A stretch of 64,000 bases of DNA from the NCBI GenBank assembly GCA_028287785.1, contig JAQBOZ010000018.1:162225-226224 (forward strand), given 5' to 3'. Below the pieces are notes generated by a model. The model ran no database searches, was not told the origin of the DNA, and saw only the letters and a list, made by a program, of their open reading frames with translations. Below, in pieces: positions 1 through 8,175 of the stretch. The DNA is from Chlorobiota bacterium. GTDB lineage: Bacteria; Bacteroidota; Ignavibacteria; OLB7. Made by a program: the position numbers and the translations under genes. Within the stretch, counting starts at the first letter, position 1, and the number at the start of each line of letters is the position of its first letter.

Positions 1-2
1 AC

Positions 3-1745
3 TGGCGGCTGATCGGCTGCACCATCACATCGGCATCGCGACTCGATGGGACGCCCGTCGGGCATGATGATCCGGTGCTGGGTTGCGTCGTGGCCGATTC
101 CGATCGCGCGGTTCCGGCAAAGATGGTCGATCTCGATCCGCAGCAGCAGCTTGTCTCGGAAATCTGGGGGCTGGAGGTCCGCATCAGCGATCATCGCGGC
201 AGAACGCTTCTGAGCGGGGAGTACGAGACGGCGGGATTTATCGATATCTGGGATCGCGCGGCGGGCGGCGGCGGCGATATCGGCGCGGGGGCGGCATATC
301 AGTCGATCCTTCACACGCTTCACTGGGGGGATATCGATGGATCACCGTTTCTGAAGGAGCTGAGGGATTCCGCGCGCGATGGAATTCTCTCGATAAAGTT
401 CAATGTCGATGGCTACAACATGGACATGAAATCGCCGGAGTTTACACGCGGCAGAGTGGTCGGAACGATAGGTCCGGGGAGAGCGACGGAGCCGAAGCAT
501 TTCGTGCGGGGACGGCAGTTCATGGCGGTCGCGTCGCCGAGCGGGAATTTCTTTACGCCGGTCGGCGGCATCAATTTCTGTCCGGCGGTGGTCGATGAAT
601 CCATCGGCAACATCACCATCGATCTCGGCAACGCGCTTCCCACCGTCACCCCCGGCGGCCCCCTCGTCGATTCAGGGACGCTCTCGCTTGCGTGGCAATC
701 CACCGCTGATGACGGCACAACAACGTGGTCGCCGATCTGCGATATCGATTATACCGGCGATGGCTGGTATCCCCGCACCGCCGGCGTGACCGAGCTTCCG
801 GCCGATCGCGTGCTTACCCCCGAGGAGTTGACGGCGATCGCGAGCGCGCCTCTGGCGATCCTCCGCACCCCTTCCGGCGGGACCGCAACCCCGGCGACCA
901 CCGAGCCGGCCAGCGGACTTTTTCTCCGCGCCGATCAATTCGTCTTCCGCCTGAACCCCGGCGAACGGGCCGAGACAAAACTCTACGCCACGAAATTCGG
1001 CGCGCCGTATGCCGGTGCGCGCGTCATCAATGTGCTCGATCCGGGGCAGCTTCAGGGAGGCCCCGGCGAACCCCCGGTTGCAACGCCGGCCGGCGCTCTC
1101 GATTTCCCCGTCGCGCTCACCACCGACTGGAACGGCATGGCTCCCCTCCCCATTCTCGGCCGCGATCCGGGCAACCCGCGCGGATATGTCGACGGCCAGG
1201 TCTACGGCATCCGCCCGATGCTGGAGGAGACGGTGCCCCCCAGCGCCGGCTATACATTCAACCAGTGGGATTTTATCAGCATTCTTCTCTGGAACCATTT
1301 TCAGCCGGATGAGCCGCCGACATGGCACGGGAGCCTTCAGCCGATTTTCCAGCAGTACGCAAATCTCTATCCGGTGATGGACAGCTTCCTGAACCTCGCC
1401 GATTATCCATCGGTCTGCCGTCATCGCGGGCTTCTCCTCCTTGCATTTTCGCTCGATCCCGAAAACCCCAACTCGATGCCGGTCACGCGCGATCTCCCGA
1501 ACGCGAAACGCCGCGCGATTCTCCGATGGCTGAAGGATGTCGGCCCCGATGGAAATCCATTGCTCGGAACGCCACCGCCCGTAACGCTCGCCAGCGGAAC
1601 CCCGCTGTCAGAATCCGCGGCTCCACAACCGGAAGCCGACAAAATTCCCGCAAAACCGGAGAGCGAGGGCCTCAAGTTCAGGGGAGGAAAAGCGATGGCG
1701 GCGGCGCGAAGGCTGTCGATCATTTCGAATTCCGGAAATGATTGA
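3..1745 (+). CDS. VioB/RebD N-terminal-like protein (5' end outside window)
   Basis: The frame is open to the window edge, so the gene probably begins upstream; the first start codon inside is GTG at 75. I recognise the protein by resemblance to the long N-terminal part of VioB/RebD-type iminophenyl-pyruvate dimer synthases. It has an early stretch like their DGxxVG...VDxDP segment, and near the C-terminus a block (FNQWDFISILLWNHF, then FLNLADYPSVCRHR and MPVTRDLPNAKRRAILRWLK) that resembles the VioB linker just before the ferritin-like domain. That domain is absent here and is encoded by the next gene, 43 bp downstream on the same strand. The last ~50 residues are Pro/Ala rich. Known VioB enzymes couple oxidised tryptophan imines in violacein/rebeccamycin synthesis; nothing in the window shows that pathway, so substrate and role are unknown. 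Confidence 0.6.
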   Translation, partial: WRLIGCTITSASRLDGTPVGHDDPVLGCVVADSDRAVPAKMVDLDPQQQLVSEIWGLEVRISDHRGRTLLSGEYETAGFIDIWDRAAGGGGDIGAGAAYQSILHTLHWGDIDGSPFLKELRDSARDGILSIKFNVDGYNMDMKSPEFTRGRVVGTIGPGRATEPKHFVRGRQFMAVASPSGNFFTPVGGINFCPAVVDESIGNITIDLGNALPTVTPGGPLVDSGTLSLAWQSTADDGTTTWSPICDIDYTGDGWYPRTAGVTELPADRVLTPEELTAIASAPLAILRTPSGGTATPATTEPASGLFLRADQFVFRLNPGERAETKLYATKFGAPYAGARVINVLDPGQLQGGPGEPPVATPAGALDFPVALTTDWNGMAPLPILGRDPGNPRGYVDGQVYGIRPMLEETVPPSAGYTFNQWDFISILLWNHFQPDEPPTWHGSLQPIFQQYANLYPVMDSFLNLADYPSVCRHRGLLLLAFSLDPENPNSMPVTRDLPNAKRRAILRWLKDVGPDGNPLLGTPPPVTLASGTPLSESAAPQPEADKIPAKPESEGLKFRGGKAMAAARRLSIISNSGND

Positions 1746-1788
1746 TTGAAATCGAAAACGATTAATTGAACAGGGAAAGGAGATAATC

Positions 1789-2847
1789 ATGATCGTTCTG
1801 CAATCCTCGCTCTTCGATACACTGGACCAGCCGGGGGGGCTGAAGAAATCGCTCCAGCAGGCAATCGAGCTGGAGTTTTCGACAATCCCTCCCTATCTCT
1901 ACGCTTTATATTCGATAAAACCGGAGAGCAATGGGGCGATTCATGATCTGATATTTTCGGTCGTGGTGGAGGAGATGCTTCATATGTCGCTGGCATGCAA
2001 TATTCTCAACGCGATCGGCGGATCTCCGGTGATCGATCGCCCGAAATTCATCCCGCATTATCCCGGCCCTCTCCCCGGTTCGGTGGCGCAGGGGCTGATT
2101 GTCCCGCTGGAAAAGCTCTCACTCGATCTGGTCAGGAATATCTTCATGGTGATCGAGGAACCGGAGACGCCGCTTCATTTTCCGGTCGGAAAGCTGCGCG
2201 CGGTACAGGGGCCGAGAACAATCGGGCAGTTCTACAACGCAATCAAACGGAAGATCATCGAAAAAGGGAACGGGATATTTACCGGCGACCCTCGAAAGCA
2301 GCTCACCCACGGCTTCCCGCCCGATCAGTTGATCGCGGTGACGGATGTTGATACGGCGGTGGCGGCCATCGACACGATCGTGGAGCAGGGTGAGGGAACA
2401 CGGCAATCGCCGATGGACGCGCAGAAGGAGCTGGCGCATTATTATCGATACGCGGAGATCTATCACGGCAGGCAACTGATGCTCAACCCGAACGCTCCTC
2501 CCGATGCCCCCGACGATCAGAAATATATCTACGACGGCGCCCCCATCCCGTTCGATCCCGATGGCATATGGCCGGCGATGAAAAATCCGAAGCGAGCCGA
2601 TTATCCAATGGGCTCAGGCAACCCCGCGCTCACAAAGGCGAATTATGCCAACACCAACTTCAATTATACGTTTACGAGCCTGCTGAAATCGCTCCACGCA
2701 ACCTTCAACGGCGCTCCCGATTCCCTTGCAGGCGGGATCGGGCTGATGGAATCGCTCAAGGCGCAGGCGCTCGACATCGTCACGATCGACCTGGGAAACG
2801 GAACCCATGCCGGCCCCACATTCGATTATCAGCCGACAAATCCGTAG
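1789..2847 (+). CDS. Ferritin-like domain protein (VioB C-terminal-like)
   Basis: A 352-residue protein of the ferritin-like family found at the C-terminus of VioB/RebD. Carboxylate and His ligands expected for a di-metal or heme site are visible: Glu27/Glu29 in IELEFSTIPPYLYALYSI, an EExxH motif at 61-65 (VVEEMLHMSLACNIL), and a later EQGEG...ELAHYYRYAEIYHG segment around residues 195-225. The start ATG has a purine-rich AAAGGAG Shine-Dalgarno a few bases upstream, and the gene follows its partner by 43 bp, so the two are probably cotranscribed. In known enzymes this domain performs the oxidative coupling step. Stand-alone family members also exist with no assigned function, so only the fold and likely metal binding are claimed. 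Confidence 0.72.
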   Translation: MIVLQSSLFDTLDQPGGLKKSLQQAIELEFSTIPPYLYALYSIKPESNGAIHDLIFSVVVEEMLHMSLACNILNAIGGSPVIDRPKFIPHYPGPLPGSVAQGLIVPLEKLSLDLVRNIFMVIEEPETPLHFPVGKLRAVQGPRTIGQFYNAIKRKIIEKGNGIFTGDPRKQLTHGFPPDQLIAVTDVDTAVAAIDTIVEQGEGTRQSPMDAQKELAHYYRYAEIYHGRQLMLNPNAPPDAPDDQKYIYDGAPIPFDPDGIWPAMKNPKRADYPMGSGNPALTKANYANTNFNYTFTSLLKSLHATFNGAPDSLAGGIGLMESLKAQALDIVTIDLGNGTHAGPTFDYQPTNP

Positions 2848-2970
2848 GGGAAAAATATTGGTGGTGATGGTGATTTGCGGCCTGAAAATCATAAGACCAC
2901 CGCGAATATAAACCGGAGGACAATAATTGACGTGATGCACCTGCCCCGCACCATGCAATCGCGACGGCGT

Positions 2971-3249
2971 TCACACGATATCCCATCTGGAATATGCGCC
3001 ATTAAGCATTGTCTCGGAGATTTCCACATCCTTCACTGATGACAATATATAGGGATCGTCGTACAGCTCGAATGGATCGACAATCGCGAGGAGATGGGTT
3101 GTTCCGCTATCATTACGGATCGCATGAATCTCGATGATCTCATATGATCTGACGTTGCATGGCGGATAACCCGCTGTGGAAATTATGCGAGCAGAGTATT
3201 CGCAAGGCCAGCACCGGATGGCGGTTCCCCCGAGAAAAAGCGCGCAGGG
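2971..3249 (-). pseudogene. Probable gene remnant lacking its 5' end
   Basis: The minus strand is open for about 93 codons and ends at a TGA at 2973-2971. The last ~70 residues look coding: SYEIIEIHAIRNDSG, then HLLAIVDPFELYDDPYI, then SVKDVEISETMLNGAYSR. No ATG, GTG or TTG precedes this segment. Just upstream, in the direction of transcription, lie a stop and an inverted-repeat cluster at 3256-3322. The simplest reading is a small gene that lost its N-terminus, perhaps when the repeat was inserted. I do not recognise the family. It could also be chance open sequence. Confidence 0.35.
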
Positions 3250-3255
3250 TCAGGC

Positions 3256-3322
3256 GGCGCATCTCGCGGAATTGGTTATCGCGTGAGATGCGCCACGCAG
3301 CCCTTCGGGGCATCGCCCCGAA
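3256..3322. terminator. Two tandem hairpins, possible terminator
   Basis: An imperfect inverted repeat pairs 3256-3268 (GGCGCATCTCGCG) with 3280-3294. A second, shorter hairpin pairs TTCGGGG (3304-3310) with CCCCGAA (3316-3322). The pair lies 73 bp beyond the stop of the minus-strand gene at 3395-3766, so it may terminate that transcript. There is no clear T-run. Confidence 0.4.
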
Positions 3323-3394
3323 ATGACAATCAGGCTACGTCCGGGATTGCCATATCGGTGGATGAAGCCCGGCTGAATCGGCCGGCTCCTGGTC

Positions 3395-3766
3395 TCATTG
3401 GAACATTTTCGAAATAGTCGTGGTAACGTTGCCGTTGCTATCCTGCGCGACCGTCACATATGCATCGCACGACGAGAGATGTACGACTCCATAGGATCCA
3501 TTTGCAATCGTGGTCCCGGCAACGGTGACCGATGCAACCCCCAGGGAGAGAGGCTCAACCCACGTGCCTCTGAATACCGTATAGTTTGAACTGATAACGC
3601 TGTCATTATTTAAACGATAGGCAACGTAGAATGGAAAGCTGGCATTATCAATCCCCACCATATACGTGGTGACGGTCGGCTGTTGAAGAGGCTGATGAAA
3701 TCCCATGCTGGTGATTCCGATAAGCACAGCAGCGCAGAAGGCAAGGGCAATACATCGTGTTTTCAT
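3395..3766 (-). CDS. Small secreted protein of unknown function
   Basis: 123 residues beginning with a clear signal peptide: a Lys/Arg start, then a hydrophobic core (IALAFCAAVLIGITSMGF). The mature part is rich in Thr, Val, Ser and Asn with alternating hydrophobic residues, as in a small beta-sheet exported protein. It has one cysteine (SSCDAYV) and no lipobox. No family is recognised. It stands alone, with the gene remnant downstream and about 310 bp of empty sequence upstream. Confidence 0.6.
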   Translation of the reverse strand: MKTRCIALAFCAAVLIGITSMGFHQPLQQPTVTTYMVGIDNASFPFYVAYRLNNDSVISSNYTVFRGTWVEPLSLGVASVTVAGTTIANGSYGVVHLSSCDAYVTVAQDSNGNVTTTISKMFQ

Positions 3767-4075
3767 GATGGCATTCCGAATATAAATGAGTAATAATCCA
3801 GGATGCTGCCGCGTGATAATTTGAAAGTGAGCAGCCCCGGAAATCGGTGATACAGCGTGGTTTATTCTTCGGGGATAACCTGAATCTGATATAAAATATA
3901 TGTGGTGAAGCTAATCACAGCTTCCGACGAAAGCAAGTGAATAAGGCTGCAAGATGAACGATGGAGAATCGCGCCACGGATCAATTGCTTTATTCACACT
4001 GAATCACTACCGATCCCTCGGCGACACGCGAGGATTCAGAATCCGCGGCGACTAATGTCCGCGCGCGATTCACGC
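3767..4075. other. Intergenic, no gene seen
   Basis: About 309 bp between two minus-strand genes, more AT-rich than the flanks. It presumably holds the promoter of the small secreted protein. A TGAATCACTACC motif near 3995 resembles the terminal repeat of the family 1 elements described further on, but no element is attached to it. Confidence 0.4.
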
Positions 4076-5044
4076 TCAATATCTCAACGCAAGCCTCACC
4101 CCCACTCCATCTCCCACAATCCCCAGCGACAATCGATAATCCATCCCCCCACCGGCCGATGCGTCCGAAATCCGTCCGCTGAGCGCGCGGTGCCCTGAGA
4201 CGACATCATTCGCACAGAAATAGCCGAGGAGCGCCCCCGCTATAACATCCGATGCCCAGTGCGCGTGCTCCGTCATCCGTGAAATTCCGACGAGCGAGGC
4301 AGCGGTATAGGCGATGACCGGGACCACTGGCGTTGCGTCATACTGCTCCGCGAACACCGTGGCGATTGCAAACGCCGTTGTCGTGTGCCCCGATGGAAAC
4401 GAGCTGAACGAAGCGGAGGGAAGATGTTCGGGATTGTTGAACCGTTTGAACGGACCGTACCAGATCCCGCCATGAATATGCAGATGATCGAACGCGACGC
4501 TCGGCCGCTCGCGTCCCGTCGCGTATTTGAAGACCTGCGCCCAGACGCCTGACGTGATCAGCGCCTCGGTCAGAAGAATGCTCGTCTCCTTCCCCTTTTT
4601 ATCGTCGAACAGAAAGCTGTAGCCGATGAAGAGCGCGCTCCCGACATACCCATATGTCCCGCCGAACTCCGTGACGTACGGGCTGGCGGTGTTGACCGCC
4701 GGTGAATAATCGCGGAGAGTCCGCATTGTCTGGTCGATCCCGCCATCGTTGTACATCACCATGCCGGTCGCCACCGCCGCGCCGCCAACGTGGAGCCAGT
4801 CGTTCTCGCTGGCGCGGAAAGGGGCTTCAGCCTGCCTGATGAAATCATCGCCGATGCGACGAAAGATGGAATGCGATGTGGTATCGCGCGCCGTTGAATC
4901 GATCCGCCCCGCGATGGAATCGGCCGGAGCATGAACCGCTGAACTATCCTGCGCGCAGACATCCATGCACGAGAATATCCACGCGAACAGAATCATCAGC
5001 AAAACCGTTGCTGTGCGGGCGGCGGCGTGCCGGGGAATTACCAT
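4076..5044 (-). CDS. Secreted PAP2-family phosphatase
   Basis: 322 residues from the ATG at 5044; the frame is open further upstream, but that part overlaps the preceding gene and looks non-coding. The N-terminus (TATVLLMILFAWIFSCMDVCAQ) is a signal peptide. All three PAP2/acid-phosphatase motifs are intact: KYATGRERP, FPSGHTTTAFA and SRMTEHAHWASD, giving the phosphate-binding Lys/Arg and catalytic His residues. PAP2 enzymes dephosphorylate lipid phosphates or other phosphomonoesters; here an envelope location and a lipid-type substrate are inferred. The start overlaps the stop of the upstream PAP2 gene (ATGGTAA), so translation is probably coupled. Confidence 0.82.
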   Translation of the reverse strand: MVIPRHAAARTATVLLMILFAWIFSCMDVCAQDSSAVHAPADSIAGRIDSTARDTTSHSIFRRIGDDFIRQAEAPFRASENDWLHVGGAAVATGMVMYNDGGIDQTMRTLRDYSPAVNTASPYVTEFGGTYGYVGSALFIGYSFLFDDKKGKETSILLTEALITSGVWAQVFKYATGRERPSVAFDHLHIHGGIWYGPFKRFNNPEHLPSASFSSFPSGHTTTAFAIATVFAEQYDATPVVPVIAYTAASLVGISRMTEHAHWASDVIAGALLGYFCANDVVSGHRALSGRISDASAGGGMDYRLSLGIVGDGVGVRLALRY

Positions 5045-6048
5045 CTCCACGTGCAGTTGAGCGCGGGCGCGCCATCGGAGAGGACGGAGATGCCGAAGTC
5101 CGGCGTTGCGCCCGTGGGAGCGTATGCCTCCTTCACCGGCGAGCGGCCATGACTGGAAACGATCCTGCCGAAGTGATAGCCAAGCGCAATCCCGAGCGGA
5201 ATATCGCTCCACCAGTGGATGCTTGTGGCGACCAGCGAAATGCCGACCGCGCCGACCACCGGATAGCCGATATATTTTATCCACTGCTGATCGGGATAAT
5301 TTTCTGAGATCACCGTCAGCGTCGCGAGCGCCGTGGCGATATGCCCGGAGGGAAACGCATCGTAATGCGGAACGTGCTTGGCGTATTCGATCTGATCCGG
5401 AAGCAGCGCCCATCGCCCGGTCGGCGTGGTGGCACAGAAAGGGCTCTCGCGTCCGGTGGCATGCTTCAGGAACTGTACCACCGCGCCGCAGGCAAGGATC
5501 ACCTCCACCGTCTGGCTTGCCGTGCGGAGCGCCTTGCTGTCGTCCGCGATAAACCCGTACGCGCCGAACGCCAGCGCAAGCCCGAACTGAAATTTTCCAT
5601 CCCCCACGTTTACGAACATATCGGCCGCGGTCCTGACGTTGTCCGATCCCTCGTACCATTTCTTGAACGGCTGCCAGGTTTCATAATCGGTGACGACAAG
5701 GCCGGTGGTCAACGCCCCCATCCCGGCAATCCAGGGGATATTATCCACGGTGAACGTGCTTTTCCCCCACGTCGCCCAGTCGCCCGGAAGATTGGTGATC
5801 ATATCCAGCGCGCCGGGACGGAACTCACCGGCTGGCCTGATGCCGACAGCCATCGCGATGGAATCGCGGGAGATATCGGAGCGGAGATCGCCGGTCGTGG
5901 GAATCGCCGCGCTGTCGCGATGGTCGACGCTGTCGCCGGCGGCAACGGCCGTGATCGTGGTATCGATGGAAGCCGGGGCGGAAATGGTCGTATCGGATGG
6001 AGAGGCAAGCGCCAGTTGTACCGAACAGAGGAGAGAAGCAAGGAGCAT
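5038..6048 (-). CDS. Secreted PAP2-like protein with altered motifs
   Basis: 336 residues with an N-terminal signal peptide (MLLASLLCSVQLALA) and a PAP2 domain in the C-terminal half. The central PSGH motif is present (YDAFPSGHIATALA) and the third motif keeps its His and Asp (IHWWSD). Two arginines that normally bind phosphate are replaced: motif 1 reads KHATGRESP instead of K-x6-RP, and motif 3 reads SLVATSIH instead of SR-x5-H. Catalysis may be weakened or changed. It is first in a two-gene operon and overlaps the intact PAP2 gene, which suggests duplication followed by divergence. Confidence 0.75.
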   Translation of the reverse strand: MLLASLLCSVQLALASPSDTTISAPASIDTTITAVAAGDSVDHRDSAAIPTTGDLRSDISRDSIAMAVGIRPAGEFRPGALDMITNLPGDWATWGKSTFTVDNIPWIAGMGALTTGLVVTDYETWQPFKKWYEGSDNVRTAADMFVNVGDGKFQFGLALAFGAYGFIADDSKALRTASQTVEVILACGAVVQFLKHATGRESPFCATTPTGRWALLPDQIEYAKHVPHYDAFPSGHIATALATLTVISENYPDQQWIKYIGYPVVGAVGISLVATSIHWWSDIPLGIALGYHFGRIVSSHGRSPVKEAYAPTGATPDFGISVLSDGAPALNCTWRW

Positions 6049-6245
6049 GGGCTATCGGAATATGAGCATACGTTAAACGTGGAACAGTGTCTCCGGATGA
6101 GGATCGATCCGCGGACCGTTCGGAAATGCGGGTGCGGAGGGAGAATGATCAACCTACGTAAATTCCATATCCGCGCAAATGATTCGGAGAGCCTGACGCG
6201 CCGATTATATAGACTGTTGCAGACAGGGCCCGCAGCGAATGATTT

Positions 6246-6667
6246 GGTGATGACTCATGGTGAATCCAGCTTCCGGCCCCCTGAACAATCATCAACGCTT
6301 TATTGATCCTTCTTCAAGCTCCGTGGGAGCGCGCCATTTTCGCATCGATAAGGAATGGCACGCTCCGATGGAGCTTGAGATCATGGATGATGTGGCATCC
6401 CTACAACCGGTACGCCCCGATGGGGCTGGAAAGACGAATACACTGGATGACTCCGGACATCTGTTACTCTTCAGCTCCGTAGGAGCGCACCGGTTGTGGT
6501 AACGATGTTCCCTTTCCCTTAAGCTCCATCGGAGCGAACCATCTTCGCATCCATGAGGGAAGCGGCATCCCTGCAACCGGTTCGCCCCGATGGGGCTGTA
6601 AAAACCGATGCCCGACGCTTTCCATGATGCTGCACCTGATGGACATCATCCCACAATGAGTCGCTAT
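6246..6667. repeat. Family 1 repeat element (two degenerate units)
   Basis: Two partial units lie at 6316-6428 and 6472-6598. Each combines AAGCTCC..GGAGCG arms with CAACCGGT and GCCCCGATGGGGC arms in the layout of the fuller copies at 53.4 and 58.2 kb. The outer edges are GTGATGACTCATGG (about 6247) and ATGAGTCGCTATC (about 6656), which match the inverted ends of those copies. Similar short sequences, CGAATGATTT and CGATGATTT, lie just outside each edge. Short open frames inside it are repeat-encoded and not counted as genes. Confidence 0.6.
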
Positions 6668-6701
6668 CGATGATTTCCGGTGATGAGCCCGTGGAGAACA
6701 A

Positions 6702-8090
6702 ATGAATATCTTGCGCCCCATGAAACAGGCCCACTCGAATTCCCCCCGCATTCTCATCGCCGACGATCAGCCGGATGTGCTGGAAGCGTTGCGCCTTCTG
6801 CTGAAGGGGGAGGCGATCCGCGCGGAGACCGTCACATCGCCGGCGCGGGTGCTGGAGGCCATCCGGTCGAACGAGTTCGACGCGCTCCTGATCGATCTGA
6901 ACTACACGCGCGACACCACCTCCGGCGCCGAGGGGCTTGACCTTCTCTCCAGAATCAGGGAGACGGATCGGATGCTGCCGGTGATCGTGATGACGGCGTG
7001 GGGGACGATCGAGCTGGCGGTGAAGGCGATGCGCCGCGGCGCGCGCGATTTCGTGCAGAAGCCGTGGGAGAACGAGCGGCTGATCGCGATCATCAGAAAT
7101 CAGATCGAGCTGTCGCGGGCGCTCCGCAACGGCGAGCGGCTCGAAGCCGAGAACCGCATCCTCCGCGATGATTCCCTCCCCGATTTCGTCGCCACCTCCA
7201 ACGCCATGAAGCCGGTCCGCGATATGATCGCCCGCATCGGCCCGTCGGAGGTGAATGTGCTGATCACCGGTGAGAACGGCAGCGGAAAAGGGGTGGTTGC
7301 CCGGATGCTCCATAACGTATCACCGCGCGCCGCGCGGCCGCTTGTCACGGTCAACGTGGGTGGGCTCCCGGAAGGATTGTTCGAGAGCGAGATGTTCGGT
7401 CACGTCAAGGGGGCGTTCACCGACGCGAAGGCCGATCGCGTGGGACGATTCGAGCTGGCCGATGGCGGGACGCTGTTTCTGGACGAGATCACCAACACCT
7501 CACTCGCGCTCCAGGCCAGGCTGCTCCGCGTGCTCGAGATGAGCGAGTTCGAACGGGTCGGCTCGTCGCGCACCCGTCACGCCGATGTCAGGATCATCTC
7601 CGCCACCAATGCCGATCTGGCCGCCGAGGTGGATGCCGGACGATTCCGTCAGGATCTTCTCTTCAGGCTTAACACCATCGAGATACGGATTCCGCCGCTG
7701 CGCGATCGTCGCGAGGATATACCGATTCTGGCCGCGCACTTTCTGGCCCGCCACGCGGCGCGCTACCGGAAGGAGATCGCCGGGTTCGATGAGGATGCGA
7801 TGCGCGCGCTGCTGGATCATCCCTGGCCGGGAAATGTCAGGGAGTTCGACCACACGATCGAGCGCGCCGTGCTGATGGCGACCGGCGATCGCATCGCCGA
7901 AAACGATCTGGGACTGCGACCGCAACGCGACGGGGCAAAGCGTCTGGACGAGATGAGCATGGAGGAGGTGGAGTGCTATCTGATCCAGCGCGCCCTTTCC
8001 CGGTTCGGCGGCAACGTCAGCAAAGCGGCGGACGCGCTGGGGCTGAGCCGTAGCGGGCTCTATCGGCGACTCAACAAATACGGCCTCTAG
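6702..8090 (+). CDS. NtrC-family sigma54-dependent response regulator
   Basis: 462 residues in three parts. The receiver domain (15-135) has acidic residues D21/D22, phosphoacceptor D65 and K120. The AAA+ domain (about 162-390) has Walker A GENGSGKG at 190-197 and Walker [10 protein letters not shown]. The C-terminal Fis-type helix-turn-helix has [20 protein letters not shown]. The sigma54 contact loop reads GAFTDA (237-242) rather than GAFTGA. An alternative ATG lies at 6720. It should activate sigma54 promoters when phosphorylated by the kinase encoded next; target genes are unknown. A family 2 repeat lies between the two genes. Confidence 0.92.
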   Translation: MNILRPMKQAHSNSPRILIADDQPDVLEALRLLLKGEAIRAETVTSPARVLEAIRSNEFDALLIDLNYTRDTTSGAEGLDLLSRIRETDRMLPVIVMTAWGTIELAVKAMRRGARDFVQKPWENERLIAIIRNQIELSRALRNGERLEAENRILRDDSLPDFVATSNAMKPVRDMIARIGPSEVNVLITGENGSGKGVVARMLHNVSPRAARPLVTVNVGGLPEGLFESEMFGHVKGAFTDAKADRVGRFELADGGTLFLDEITNTSLALQARLLRVLEMSEFERVGSSRTRHADVRIISATNADLAAEVDAGRFRQDLLFRLNTIEIRIPPLRDRREDIPILAAHFLARHAARYRKEIAGFDEDAMRALLDHPWPGNVREFDHTIERAVLMATGDRIAENDLGLRPQRDGAKRLDEMSMEEVECYLIQRALSRFGGNVSKAADALGLSRSGLYRRLNKYGL

Positions 8091-8100
8091 AGCCCGTCTC

Positions 8101-8170
8101 CCAAGCCCCGGAGGGGCGCAATCCCTGGTGCACAGGGCATCACCCTGTGCACGCCTTCAACAGACTGTCA
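8101..8170. repeat. Family 2 repeat, copy A
   Basis: It starts with CCAAGCCCCGGAGGGGCGCA and includes a GTGCACAGGG..CACCCTGTGCAC hairpin and a CCTTCAACAGACTG tail. The core is the reverse complement of copies B, C and D. It begins 10 bp after the regulator's stop and ends just before the kinase start, so it could affect expression between the two genes. Confidence 0.6.
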
Positions 8171-8175
8171 GCAGG

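Noticed and set aside
672..1424. 250-codon minus-strand frame
   Set aside because: It is antisense to the VioB-like gene, and its composition (Arg, Ala, Gly rich) and lack of domains mark it as a shadow.
3954..4055. 34-codon plus-strand open frame with ATG
   Set aside because: No ribosome-binding site, no recognisable similarity and a repeat-end-like motif inside it.
6292..6576. Several short frames inside repeat elements
   Set aside because: The same peptides recur wherever family 1 repeats occur (for example SSSIGA-like and PVRPDGA-like strings), so they are translated repeat DNA rather than genes.
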